Positions 16,375 to 24,967 of a DNA stretch of 64,000 nucleotides are shown here, piece after piece (position 1 is the stretch's first letter; each line of letters opens with the position of its first letter). The notes below the pieces were generated by a model, which was given only the letters and a program-made list of their open reading frames with translations, had not been told where the DNA came from and searched no databases. Source of the stretch: Candidatus Nitrosopumilus sp. (lineage in GTDB: Archaea > Thermoproteota > Nitrososphaeria > Nitrososphaerales > Nitrosopumilaceae); the NCBI GenBank assembly GCA_029864805.1, contig JAOTSS010000001.1:17454-81453 (forward strand), read 5' to 3'. The translations under genes were made by a program, and so were the position numbers.

Positions 16375-17628
16375 TTATTTTCTAATCCGTTCTATTCTGA
16401 TCTTTATCGGCAGGTTCTTTACAACTTTCTCAACCACTATTCTTATTTTTCCTAATTCTAATTTGTCGCCTTCTTGGGGGATATCTTGTAATTTTTCATG
16501 TAATAATCCATTAAGTGTACTATAATCGTCTCCTTCTGGTAATTCCGATTTAAAAATTTCATTAATCTCTTCAATTTCTATCTCCCCGGATGTAATGATT
16601 GTATCTTTATCGATAGAATGGTAATGAACTGATTGAGGAGAATCTGTTTCATCTTCAATGTCTCCAATTATCTCTTCAATAAGATCTTCGAGTGTGACTA
16701 ACCCTTCCACTCCTCCATGCTCGTCAATCACTATCGCCATGTGGGTTTTTCTACCCTTCATCTCTCTTAGCAGGGAACTGACCATTTTTTCTTGTGATGC
16801 AAATACTGGTTCTCTAGAAATTTGCTCCAAAGTTTTCATTTTGTTATCTGACTCCATTTCTCTTAACACATCTCTGACATGAATAAATCCCACAATGTCA
16901 TCATTTGTTTTACCATAAATTGGAATTCTAGAATGTGAGTTTTGATTAATTATTGGAAGTGCCTCAAACAATAACATTTTTGCAGGAAGTATTTGCATTT
17001 TTGTTCTAGGGGTCATAACCGCACGAATTACTGTGTCGTCAAATTCTAATGCCCTATGAACTAAATCTCGTTCATGAGATTCTAATGCTTCATCTCTGTG
17101 ACCTTGATCAATAATTCCTTTGATTTCATTTTCAGTCAATGCTGGTGGATGGTAACCACTTCCAGTAAGTTTGATCATCACACGAGTGATTCTCTCCAAA
17201 ACCCAGACTACTGGATACGTTACATAACTAAACATTAGTAGAATTCCGCTTGAACGAAGTGCAACTTTAGTTGCATTTGCATTACAATATGTTTTTGGGG
17301 TAACTTCTCCAAAAATAATAATCAAAAAGGTCATAATCCCTACTGCAATTCCAAGTCCACTATCTCCAAATAATTTTATTGCGACTACTGTTGCCAACGC
17401 AGATGATCCTATGTTTACTAAATTATTGCCAAGATTTACAGCGGACATCATCCATCCTGGATTTGATTTAAGTTTTTGAAGTGCTTTGGACCCTCGTCTT
17501 TTTTCTTTTACTAATTGTTCTACCGTAGCTTGACTGGTACCTACTAATGATACTTCTAATCCACTAAAAAAACCCGATAATCCAATTAAACCTGCTAATG
17601 CAGCCAGCTCCAACCATAATTCTACCAT
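16375..17628 (-). CDS. CNNM/CorC-HlyC family membrane protein (DUF21, CBS pair, CorC domain)
   Basis: The 417-residue protein has an N-terminal DUF21 domain with about four membrane helices (GLIGLSGFFSGLEVSL is the signature). Two CBS domains follow (AVMTPRTKMQILP and VGFIHVRDVL, then KTHMAIVIDEHGGVEGLVTL). The C-terminal FAD/CorC domain ends at EGDKLELGKIRIVVEKV. Relatives are linked to magnesium or cobalt efflux. I chose the ATG at 17626-17628 with GAGG just upstream; the frame continues to a GTG 33 nt further up, but that would put a charged extension before the first helix. Confidence 0.88.
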   Translation of the reverse strand: MVELWLELAALAGLIGLSGFFSGLEVSLVGTSQATVEQLVKEKRRGSKALQKLKSNPGWMMSAVNLGNNLVNIGSSALATVVAIKLFGDSGLGIAVGIMTFLIIIFGEVTPKTYCNANATKVALRSSGILLMFSYVTYPVVWVLERITRVMIKLTGSGYHPPALTENEIKGIIDQGHRDEALESHERDLVHRALEFDDTVIRAVMTPRTKMQILPAKMLLFEALPIINQNSHSRIPIYGKTNDDIVGFIHVRDVLREMESDNKMKTLEQISREPVFASQEKMVSSLLREMKGRKTHMAIVIDEHGGVEGLVTLEDLIEEIIGDIEDETDSPQSVHYHSIDKDTIITSGEIEIEEINEIFKSELPEGDDYSTLNGLLHEKLQDIPQEGDKLELGKIRIVVEKVVKNLPIKIRIERIRK

Positions 17629-17778
17629 GATAACATCCTCACAAATATTTTCAAAATACACGTAGCACTCATTTAGTTATTTTGCACCATCTTTTGGCTG
17701 TAATATTTTTACAAAGCATGGATTTAACTCTTGATATATTAAAAATATTCTTTCTTGTCTGTGTGTTAAAAAACAGGC

Positions 17779-19116
17779 TTAATTTTTTGGAGGCTTTGCA
17801 AATATATTTTTTGGATTCTGATGATATTCTACTGGCAACATTGCATCTTTTTGTCTACCTGTAAGAATTCCTACAACAACATCATCTTTCTTGATTATTT
17901 CTTCACTGATTAATTTCCTTATTCCAACCACTGATGCTCCAGATGCCATCTCACAATCAAATCCATTTAGACCCACAACGGACATTCCGTCAAGCATTTC
18001 AGAATCTGAAACAGTGGTTGCTATACCATTTGTAAACTCTAATGCACGTAAGCCTTTTAAAATATTTGCAGGCCGTCCAATTTGAATTGCAGTTGCTTTA
18101 GTTTTCGGTCGTATTCCTTCTTTATCTAAATGATCATAATACCTAGAAATTAATTCAGTATTGGGATTTCCTTTATTCCATCTGAGCTCTTCACCATCAA
18201 ATTTACCATTATACAAATCTGATAATGTACTTGCACCCTCCGAATTTATCACAGCTATTCTTGGAATTTTTTTAATCCATCCCCATTCATACAATTCCAT
18301 GAGTGCTTTTCCACAACTTGAAGTATTTCCCAAAGCTCCTCCAGGATAAACAATCCAATCAGGGGATTCCCAGTTAAGATATTCCAATGCTCTAAATGGA
18401 ATTGTTTTCTGCCCTTCAATTCTAAATGGATTTACTGAGTTTACAGTATATCCTTCATGATTCTGTGCATCTTCTAATGATTGTTTTAATGCATCATCAA
18501 AATTCCCATCAATTTCTAAAATCTGAGCTCCAAATTGATATGCTTGACTTAACTTTCCTGGTGCTATTTGTCCTGCAGGGATGTAGACATCACAATTAAT
18601 CCCTTCATTTGCCGCAAACATTCCTGCTGATGCAGATGTATTGCCAGTTGATGCACAAACAATTTTTTTTGCCCCTACCATCTTTGCATGTGTAACAGCT
18701 GTTGCCATTCCATTATCCTTGAAGGATCCACTGGGATTGTATCCTTCAGGCTGTAACCATAAATTTTTAGTTGAGATTTCTATGAACTCTGCGGCTTTTG
18801 ACATTTGATATGGTTTTGATTGTCTTCCTTCTGCACCATCTAAAGATACTAGATATTTTGAACATTCTTCAAGATTTTCAGTATCTATCTGACAAAAATT
18901 TAATAATTCTCTAAATCTCCAAACTCCGCTTTCATTAAAAATACTGCCTTCTGAATTACGCCTTTTGTAAAATACTTCTTTCAGATCAGTTGAAGGCTTG
19001 TTTTTGTATTTTACATCTAATAGATGCCCTTCGGTACATTGCACATTTGTGCTTTTAATAGGATATTCTAAACCACATTGTGGATTAATACACTTTAGAT
19101 ATGCATCTCCTTGCAT
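17779..19116 (-). CDS. thrC: threonine synthase
   Basis: The 445-residue PLP enzyme makes threonine from phosphohomoserine. The N-terminus has a zinc-ribbon-like start (YLKCINPQCGLEYPI, then NVQCTEGHLLDV) as in archaeal enzymes. The PLP lysine is in NPSGSFKDNGMATAV, followed by CASTGNTSASAGMFAANEG and the phosphate loop YPGGALGNTSS. I chose the ATG at 19114-19116; the frame extends 18 codons upstream but with an unconserved hydrophobic stretch. Its product feeds threonine ammonia-lyase (29.5 kb) and IlvD (62.7 kb) on the way to isoleucine. Confidence 0.94.
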   Translation of the reverse strand: MQGDAYLKCINPQCGLEYPIKSTNVQCTEGHLLDVKYKNKPSTDLKEVFYKRRNSEGSIFNESGVWRFRELLNFCQIDTENLEECSKYLVSLDGAEGRQSKPYQMSKAAEFIEISTKNLWLQPEGYNPSGSFKDNGMATAVTHAKMVGAKKIVCASTGNTSASAGMFAANEGINCDVYIPAGQIAPGKLSQAYQFGAQILEIDGNFDDALKQSLEDAQNHEGYTVNSVNPFRIEGQKTIPFRALEYLNWESPDWIVYPGGALGNTSSCGKALMELYEWGWIKKIPRIAVINSEGASTLSDLYNGKFDGEELRWNKGNPNTELISRYYDHLDKEGIRPKTKATAIQIGRPANILKGLRALEFTNGIATTVSDSEMLDGMSVVGLNGFDCEMASGASVVGIRKLISEEIIKKDDVVVGILTGRQKDAMLPVEYHQNPKNIFAKPPKN

Positions 19117-19221
19117 TGCTCTTTCAAATAAAAGGTGATAATTTAAAGCAAAGGTGCAGAAAATAAACAAAGCAAATCTGTGTTTCCTAAACTTTAGATT
19201 AGATACAACTCAAAATTCATT

Positions 19222-19596
19222 GTGGTTACCTATATCGATCATTTGAAAAATATCCTGATTCAGGTGCATCAATCATATTCTAATCTCAAAGAAGTAAAAG
19301 ATAAGCCAGGAGACCTTGAAAATATCAAAAAAGAGATGTTAAAAATAAGCGGATTTCTAAAAGTTATTACAAATAAAATCGATGTCGAAAAGATCCCATC
19401 ATCTGATTTCAAACCATTAAAATCCAAATTTCAACAATATTTACAAAATTATTCTTTTGAACAAGAAATTGAAACAATGATTCCATTATATTCTGACGAT
19501 ACACATAGAATAAAAAATATGAGATTGAAAATATTAGAAGCCCTAGAAGATAAAAAAATGATGGACGATGTTGTGAATCTAATTGAAAAAATATGA
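19222..19596 (+). CDS. hypothetical helical protein (124 aa)
   Basis: The protein is lysine- and glutamate-rich with predicted helices throughout (for example DLENIKKEMLKISGFLKVIT and KNMRLKILEALEDKKMMDDV). No family is recognised. Start GTG at 19222. Its stop overlaps the start of the next microprotein (ATGA), so the two are translated as a pair. Confidence 0.6.
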   Translation: MVTYIDHLKNILIQVHQSYSNLKEVKDKPGDLENIKKEMLKISGFLKVITNKIDVEKIPSSDFKPLKSKFQQYLQNYSFEQEIETMIPLYSDDTHRIKNMRLKILEALEDKKMMDDVVNLIEKI

Positions 19597-19706
19597 CTGA
19601 CAAAAAGAAATGTATTTTGTGTGGGTGCAAAGATCACAAATTATTTGGTTGCTCAAGACACATTTCACAAAAATGTAGTTGTTACAAAGAGATCGATAAA
19701 CCTTAA
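19593..19706 (+). CDS. cysteine-rich microprotein (37 aa)
   Basis: The frame reads MTDKKKCILCGCKDHKLFGC, then SRHISQKCSCYKEIDKP. Six cysteines and two histidines in 37 residues give a likely two-metal mini-zinc domain. ATGA overlap with the preceding gene shows translational coupling. It faces a second cysteine-rich microprotein on the opposite strand only 6 nt away. Function unknown. Confidence 0.65.
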   Translation: MTDKKKCILCGCKDHKLFGCSRHISQKCSCYKEIDKP

Positions 19707-19712
19707 AAATTA

Positions 19713-19829
19713 TTATTTTCTTTTAGGACCTGATCTTTCATGAAAATTTAAACAACATTTGCATTCTTTTTCACGGCATTCTGATTCGCTATGGTGACCA
19801 CAAATGCCACATTGACAACTTTTTGACAT
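19713..19829 (-). CDS. cysteine-rich microprotein (38 aa)
   Basis: The frame reads MSKSCQCGICGHHSESECRE, then KECKCCLNFHERSGPKRK. Seven cysteines and three histidines strongly suggest zinc or iron binding. It is convergent with, and of similar composition to, the microprotein at 19593-19706 (CQCGIC-GHHSESEC against CILCGC-KDHKLFGC), suggesting related domains. Function unknown. Confidence 0.65.
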   Translation of the reverse strand: MSKSCQCGICGHHSESECREKECKCCLNFHERSGPKRK

Positions 19830-19897
19830 ACCGAGAATAATTTCTTTAAGAATATAATTTATACCTCAAATTTTTATGAGTTTATAGTCAAATGAGA

Positions 19898-20221
19898 CTA
19901 TTTTTTCAATTTCGATTTTGATTTCTTTTTAGGTTTTTTTTTCTCTTCTAACTCTTTTTTAATTTCATCTGCTTTGTTGTTCACGGCTTTGATGATCTCT
20001 TGAATAAGTCCATCAAGATCACTGTCCTCTGCTGGGGGTTCCACTGTGCTTGCAATCTCGTTAATGGTGCTTGAAATTTCGGCACTTACATCTTCAAAGC
20101 TTTCGGGGTCTTCATATGCAGCGTTATATAGTGATTTGAGATTATTTACGTGACTGATTACTTGTTCCGTTAACACAATTCTGTAGTCTGTTCCATTCAC
20201 ATCAAATTCTTTTGAACTCAT
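19898..20221 (-). CDS. hypothetical acidic/basic protein (107 aa)
   Basis: The protein has a beta-rich start (MSSKEFDVNGTDYRIVLTEQ), a central acidic stretch (PPAEDSDLDGLIQEII) and a lysine-rich tail (EEKKKPKKKSKSKLKK). No family is recognised. ATG at 20219-20221 is preferred to a TTG four codons upstream. The basic tail could bind nucleic acid; that is inference. Confidence 0.6.
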   Translation of the reverse strand: MSSKEFDVNGTDYRIVLTEQVISHVNNLKSLYNAAYEDPESFEDVSAEISSTINEIASTVEPPAEDSDLDGLIQEIIKAVNNKADEIKKELEEKKKPKKKSKSKLKK

Positions 20222-20634
20222 GATGTTTTTCAAATTCTTTTGTTTATAATGTTTTTCAGATGATCAAAACTAAAAATCATTAATAGGATAAATGTAATAA
20301 TTTGTTTGATTGGACATATTTATCACACCAAGTATTTTTTGTTATTTGGATTGAAATCCACTTCAGATTGAGTAATTCTAAACAATAACGAGTCAGATAC
20401 AAAAAAAACTTTGTACTGAACGTTATCAATCACTGGTTTTTATGCAAATAGTAAGCAATATTCTTCAGACATCACTCAACATGTATTTTAAAACAATGTT
20501 GGTTCGATATTTATTGGATATGAGATCTTTTCAATACATACAACATATCTAAAATTTCTAATAATCTTTGATATTCCTAATAATGAACCTAAATATTCTG
20601 AAAATACTGTAATGGCATGATTTTGAAATTAATT
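20222..20634. other. intergenic stretch, nothing recognised
   Basis: This AT-rich stretch lies between two minus-strand genes. I see no RNA gene, no clear hairpin and no plausible small frame. Confidence 0.5.
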
Positions 20635-21132
20635 TCACCACAATCTACCTTTCTTTTTTAATGTGGATTTAGCATTGCCTGATATTGTTTTTAGTGTGTG
20701 AACATCATAATTTGCATTAGTAAAGTTAGATGATGTAAAAATTGCACCTTCAAAATTTGTATGTCTAATATTTGCTCCACTTAGATTAACATCACTCAAA
20801 TCTGCATTTCTCAAATCTGTATAAAATAGGTCTACTCCGTTCATGTCTGCACCTTGAAGATCAACTCCATACATCTCTGCATTCCATAGTTTTGCATTAG
20901 AAAGATTCACACCTCTCATGTCTGCACCTCTTAATTTTACATGAAATAAGATAGAATCACTTAGGTCAGCTTCTCTAAGGTCCGTACAACTCAAATCTGC
21001 ATTATGTATATCTCTATTTTTGAGATTAACTCTACTCATGTTGGAATCCGAGAAATTCCTTCCAATCAAATCCTCATAATCAAAATTTACTTTTCTAAGA
21101 TCTCGTTTACGAAAAACATCTGAAGTATTCAT
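20635..21132 (-). CDS. pentapeptide repeat protein
   Basis: The 165-residue protein contains about eighteen A(D/N)LXX-type repeats from residue 28 to 140 (for example NADLSCTDLREADLSDSIL and GVDLQGADMNGVDLFYTDL). These fold into a right-handed quadrilateral beta helix. The N-terminus (DVFRKRDLRKVNF) already approaches the repeat. The C-terminus is basic. Some members mimic DNA and bind gyrase, but most have no known role. It appears cytoplasmic, since no signal peptide is present. Confidence 0.9.
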   Translation of the reverse strand: MNTSDVFRKRDLRKVNFDYEDLIGRNFSDSNMSRVNLKNRDIHNADLSCTDLREADLSDSILFHVKLRGADMRGVNLSNAKLWNAEMYGVDLQGADMNGVDLFYTDLRNADLSDVNLSGANIRHTNFEGAIFTSSNFTNANYDVHTLKTISGNAKSTLKKKGRLW

Positions 21133-21203
21133 AACAAATAAAAATTGGAAATCATGTATTTGAATTTTACATCAATAACTTGTTCTCTTATTGAATTTTA
21201 AAT

Positions 21204-21656
21204 TTAAAACACAATATAGTCTAATGCTGCAGCGTCGCTGATTAATCTGGTATGTTTTGATCCTATCACATAACCATTTTTTACATCACTTGCTGGTATC
21301 CATCTATTCGTAGAAGTATAATGTCGTTTTTCTGCTAATTCTCTTTCAATAGCTTCAATGTCAAATTCTCCTTCTTCAACTTGTTGTGTCGTGAGATGCT
21401 TGATGGTAACGAGTATTTTTGTTACTTTAACACGATCTCCAAATTTCCATTTTGAGGGAGGATTTTCATCAGATACTTCGAGAACTTTGATTTTCATTTG
21501 TTTATTTCCAAACGCATCATGACTAATCAATGTCCTCTCATCTGTGAATTCTTCAAAACTAATACGTGAGTTCACTTCTGCATCTGAAACTGTCTCTAGT
21601 AATGCTTCTGGAATTATGTCCTTTGATTCTACATTAGTTTTTTCTTCAGACAACAA
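21204..21656 (-). CDS. hypothetical protein (150 aa)
   Basis: An acidic N-terminal half (EALLETVSDAEVNSRISFEE) is followed by a beta-rich segment (SKWKFGDRVKVTKILVTIKH) and a C-terminal stretch with TSTNRWIPASDVKNGYVIGS. No family is recognised. No ATG is available, so one of two adjacent TTG codons (21651-21656) must be the start. It lies 47 nt downstream of the Hjc-like gene and may be co-transcribed. Confidence 0.55.
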   Translation of the reverse strand: MLSEEKTNVESKDIIPEALLETVSDAEVNSRISFEEFTDERTLISHDAFGNKQMKIKVLEVSDENPPSKWKFGDRVKVTKILVTIKHLTTQQVEEGEFDIEAIERELAEKRHYTSTNRWIPASDVKNGYVIGSKHTRLISDAAALDYIVF

Positions 21657-21703
21657 TTTTATTCGTATTTCATCCTTAAAAAACGATTTGCAATTATGTG
21701 TGA

Positions 21704-22294
21704 TTAGGCACTAGTTCTTTGCTTTGTCTTAAAAGGCATTGGACATTCTTCTAAAAATAATTCTTTTCTCTTACCATCTGTTTTTGCAAAAAATTTACCA
21801 TCATATGTACAAACACAGTCTGTAATCTCTAAGGATTCATCCCAAATCTTAAAAAATTCTCTCAGTTCTCGACTTTCGTATTTGTCAATATCAATTCTTT
21901 TCTTTGACAGAAATTTGAATGCCAGCAGTACATTCCTTTTTTTATAAATATCGAAAGTCTTAATCCATGACATGCATCTTTCAATTTGATCGGCAGGCAC
22001 TGGAAGCGATGTACTAGTTCCAGACTTTGCTTCTATTGTAAAAATTGTACTGTTATCTGTATTCACTGCTAATACGTCAGGTAATGCAACACTTGGAGAA
22101 CCTAAACGAAAAGCTTTCCACTTGCCAGTGTTATTGAATCGTTTCACAATAGTATCTTCCCACTGATATCCTCTTTGTCTTCGTATTCTAGCTGATTTTT
22201 GATTGTTTTTTGATGTTTTTTCTGTATCTCTTTGCTTTGTAATTGTAAGTGATGATGTTTTTCTTCTCATTGACATTTGATTCTGAATATACAT
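21704..22294 (-). CDS. hjc: Hjc-type Holliday junction resolvase
   Basis: The 196-residue protein carries the archaeal Hjc nuclease core: RQRGYQWEDTIVKRF with the first acidic residue, AFRLGSPSVALPDVLAV with the catalytic aspartate, and TIFTIEAKSGTSTSLPV with the E-x-K pair, then a glutamine (ADQIERCMSW). The enzyme cuts four-way DNA junctions during recombination and fork repair. It has a basic N-terminal extension and a longer C-terminal part than the roughly 140-residue model proteins. ATG at 22292-22294; internal ATG codons at residues 7 and 9 are alternatives. Confidence 0.87.
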   Translation of the reverse strand: MYIQNQMSMRRKTSSLTITKQRDTEKTSKNNQKSARIRRQRGYQWEDTIVKRFNNTGKWKAFRLGSPSVALPDVLAVNTDNSTIFTIEAKSGTSTSLPVPADQIERCMSWIKTFDIYKKRNVLLAFKFLSKKRIDIDKYESRELREFFKIWDESLEITDCVCTYDGKFFAKTDGKRKELFLEECPMPFKTKQRTSA

Positions 22295-22489
22295 ATAGAA
22301 AAGAAGGTAATTACATAATAACTCAATAAAATATCAGATCGAAGTCATTTTTATATCAACATTTTTAAAAATTGTCGAATTATCAGAAATGATTCAGAAA
22401 TGAGTCTCGGTGGCTTTTGATAAATCAACGATTCTGAAGTCATCGAACACTATCTAATCGATAAATACCTGTATTTTTTAGATCTATTG

Positions 22490-22690
22490 ATGACGGAGAT
22501 TATAATTGAAAAATTATTTGAACAAAGAGATTTTTATCTAAATACTATCAAACACTTAGAATTTCAATTAATTCTGGATCCAACCCTAGATGAAGTTCAA
22601 CACAATGAAAAATTAAAAATTACCACTATGAATGAATTAAAAAAAGTTGAAGATGAAATTCGATTAATTTTATCTAAAAAAACTCTATAA
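22490..22690 (+). CDS. small coiled-coil protein (66 aa)
   Basis: The protein is helical and charged (TEIIIEKLFEQRDFYLNTIK, then TMNELKKVEDEIRLILSKKT), with heptad-like spacing of leucine and isoleucine. No family is recognised. ATG at 22490 follows a TTG directly. It is followed by the methyltransferase gene after 41 nt on the same strand. Confidence 0.55.
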   Translation: MTEIIIEKLFEQRDFYLNTIKHLEFQLILDPTLDEVQHNEKLKITTMNELKKVEDEIRLILSKKTL

Positions 22691-22731
22691 ATCACAATGA
22701 GTTTATCTGTATCCTTAATTTTACAAAAACA

Positions 22732-23559
22732 ATGCTGAATAAAATAACCTCGAATTTGATTCTAATCAAACAAGAGTTTGCAAAAAATTACACTGGTTGC
22801 GCTCACATTCAAGAGGTAATTCCCTCACATCCATCCGAAGAATTTCCATTAGATGATAATCATTTGAAAATGCTGCATAATTTTGCAAACAAAAACCCGA
22901 TTTATCATAATTCGTTCAAACAAGAAATTTCAGGAGTATCGTGTATTGTTTATGAGGGCGACATAAATGAATACTGGCTAAATAGTATCAAACATGGTAC
23001 CAGTTGTCAGCCGTTTTATCCTACATGGATAATGTCTGCGTATGTAATGTCATTTTTTGCAAAGCAATTAGGATATGTGGAACTGGTGGATATTGGTTCT
23101 GGGGATGGCCGAATTGCTTTTTGTGGTTCTCTTCTGGGATTACTTTCACATAGTATTGAAATTGACGATGTATTAGTAAAATTACAAGAGACTATCTGTA
23201 AATCAACAAATCAAAATTTTGATCCAAGATGTGAAGATGCGTTGGAATTTAATTACTCGCAAATCAAATTAAAACATCCTATATTTTTTATCGGAGGACT
23301 ACCTCAAATGGGAGGCGATGTTTTGGCAACTAATATTATTGATAAAATAAATTCAATTTCTGATCTAAAAAATAATACTGGTTTAGTATTTGCTGGAACA
23401 CATTCCAAAAGACAATTATCTGGTAATCTGGGGAATGGAGGATGGAGTTCACTTATTGAAAAACACAATCTTGATGTTATTGAGACCATTTCACTTCCAA
23501 CTGTTTGGACCTTTGATCAGCAAATCGAAACGCCTTACATTTATACAAAATTCAGATGA
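22732..23559 (+). CDS. SAM-dependent methyltransferase, substrate unknown
   Basis: The 275-residue protein contains the class I methyltransferase motif I VELVDIGSGDGRIAFCG near residue 120, followed by an acidic strand end (SIEIDDVLVKL). The N-terminal third is not recognised. The C-terminal half carries GGLPQMGGDVLATNII in place of a typical motif IV, so the substrate cannot be predicted. It overlaps the convergent DUF35 gene by 8 nt. Confidence 0.72.
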   Translation: MLNKITSNLILIKQEFAKNYTGCAHIQEVIPSHPSEEFPLDDNHLKMLHNFANKNPIYHNSFKQEISGVSCIVYEGDINEYWLNSIKHGTSCQPFYPTWIMSAYVMSFFAKQLGYVELVDIGSGDGRIAFCGSLLGLLSHSIEIDDVLVKLQETICKSTNQNFDPRCEDALEFNYSQIKLKHPIFFIGGLPQMGGDVLATNIIDKINSISDLKNNTGLVFAGTHSKRQLSGNLGNGGWSSLIEKHNLDVIETISLPTVWTFDQQIETPYIYTKFR

Positions 23560-23860
23560 TGTGAAAAAAGTAATTCCCATTAGAAATCCCACATCTTAAA
23601 ATTTTCACTATTTGTCCAATTTTGGGCATATTGAGTATTTTTGCCATGACTCTAATTTCTTTTTCAAATTCAACTAAGCAAAAATATGCTTCATCTTGTC
23701 TTGAAAATTCAATAATTTTGCCCTCAAATACCTTCTTTTTTAATAATACTTCTCCAAAACAATAATTGCAAAATTCCGATGGAGGCCAAACAACTTTCAT
23801 GCATTTGGCACATTCAGGAATGTAAAAATTCCCTAGTGACAATTCTGTTTCAAAATTCAT
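23552..23860 (-). CDS. DUF35 OB-fold/zinc-ribbon protein (thiolase partner)
   Basis: The 102-residue protein has a rubredoxin-like zinc ribbon (IPECAKCMKVVWPPSEFCNYC) and then an OB fold (KGKIIEFSRQDEAYFCLVEF and following strands). In archaea DUF35 proteins bind CoA between acetoacetyl-CoA thiolase and HMG-CoA synthase. Here it overlaps the 3' end of the thiolase gene by 4 nt, which fits such a partnership. The N-terminal helical hairpin of longer members is short here. Confidence 0.85.
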   Translation of the reverse strand: MNFETELSLGNFYIPECAKCMKVVWPPSEFCNYCFGEVLLKKKVFEGKIIEFSRQDEAYFCLVEFEKEIRVMAKILNMPKIGQIVKILRCGISNGNYFFHII

Positions 23861-24966
23861 TTTTCTAAAATCAGTACTGTTGAGGAAGTGGCAGCGGCTG
23901 ACATGTTGTGAACTAATCCTACATTGACATTGTCAACTTGTCGATTGTCTGCTTTTGATTGAAGTTGTTGAGTGATTTCAATAGTTTGAGCTATGCCTGT
24001 TGCGCCAAGAGGATGTCCTGATCCAATTAATCCTCCTCTTGGATTTATTTTAAAATTATTTGTTTCATGTAGATCTTTTATAGTATTGATACCCTTCCCT
24101 AAATTGGAAAAACCTAATGACTCCAATGCAATAGGTTCACAAACAGAAAATGCGTCATGAATTTCTGCAACGTCAATATCGTTAATAGTTCGATTTGCCA
24201 TTTTTAATGCTGTGCATCCTGCTAATTTTGTAGATTCCATGGAACTCAACGAAATATTTTTTGTAAAACCTGCAGATGTTGTCTTTTGACCAATTCCTGT
24301 TATCCATACTGATTCATAATTGTTTTCTCTTACAATTTCTTCTGAAGCAAGAATAACTGATGCACTGCCAGTACATGGTCTTGAACAATCTAATAATCTT
24401 ATATCTTCTGTTAATCGTTTAGAGTTAACTACGTCTTGTATTGAAAAAGTTTTATCTGACATTGCATTTGGATTTTCTTTAGCCTGTTTGTGATTCTTTA
24501 CTGGCACTATTGCTAAGTCTTCATCTGAAATAGAGAATTGGCGCTTGTATGATTTTGTAAAAATCGATGCCCAAAAAATCGGATGTTTGTATTCTCCTCT
24601 AGAATTATCCCATTCTAAAATTTGCCCTGGACTGTCATACCTTTCTGCCCCTGAAATGAGTACCATATCTGCTAAACCTGATACAATATACGAATATGCT
24701 GAAACTATCGAATTTGTACCTGAATTACACAAGCTTTCTACTGAATGTGCTATCTTAGGCTGAATACCTATCATTTCTGATAAAACCGGAGATAGGTATT
24801 TTGAATTGTCGTTTGTAGATACTAACACTGCATTTATGTCATTTCGGTTAATATGGAGATTATTTTCAAAGAGATTTTTCATGGATTTGAGTAAAACTGA
24901 TTCTATTTTTTGATCCTCTTTTGTAAATGGTGTAATTCCATATGCAATGATTCCTACTTTTTTCAT
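23857..24966 (-). CDS. thiolase-family acetyl-CoA C-acyltransferase (SCP-x type)
   Basis: The 369-residue protein begins MKKVGIIAYGITPFTKEDQK. It carries the nucleophile cysteine in SVESLCNSGTNSIVSAY (C80), the histidine motif VAEIHDAFSVCEPIA, and NPRGGLIGSGHPLGATG with the second histidine. The C-terminal second cysteine of bacterial thiolases is absent, as usual for the archaeal/SCP-x group. It may make acetoacetyl-CoA for the mevalonate pathway or act on another acyl-CoA. ATG at 24964-24966 is used; an ATG three codons upstream overlaps the preceding gene. Confidence 0.85.
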   Translation of the reverse strand: MKKVGIIAYGITPFTKEDQKIESVLLKSMKNLFENNLHINRNDINAVLVSTNDNSKYLSPVLSEMIGIQPKIAHSVESLCNSGTNSIVSAYSYIVSGLADMVLISGAERYDSPGQILEWDNSRGEYKHPIFWASIFTKSYKRQFSISDEDLAIVPVKNHKQAKENPNAMSDKTFSIQDVVNSKRLTEDIRLLDCSRPCTGSASVILASEEIVRENNYESVWITGIGQKTTSAGFTKNISLSSMESTKLAGCTALKMANRTINDIDVAEIHDAFSVCEPIALESLGFSNLGKGINTIKDLHETNNFKINPRGGLIGSGHPLGATGIAQTIEITQQLQSKADNRQVDNVNVGLVHNMSAAATSSTVLILEK

Positions 24967-24967
24967 A

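Noticed and set aside
22380..22450. possible C/D box guide RNA (near-repeat CAGAAATGA)
   Set aside because: No proper C, D, C' and D' boxes in the right order and spacing could be found.
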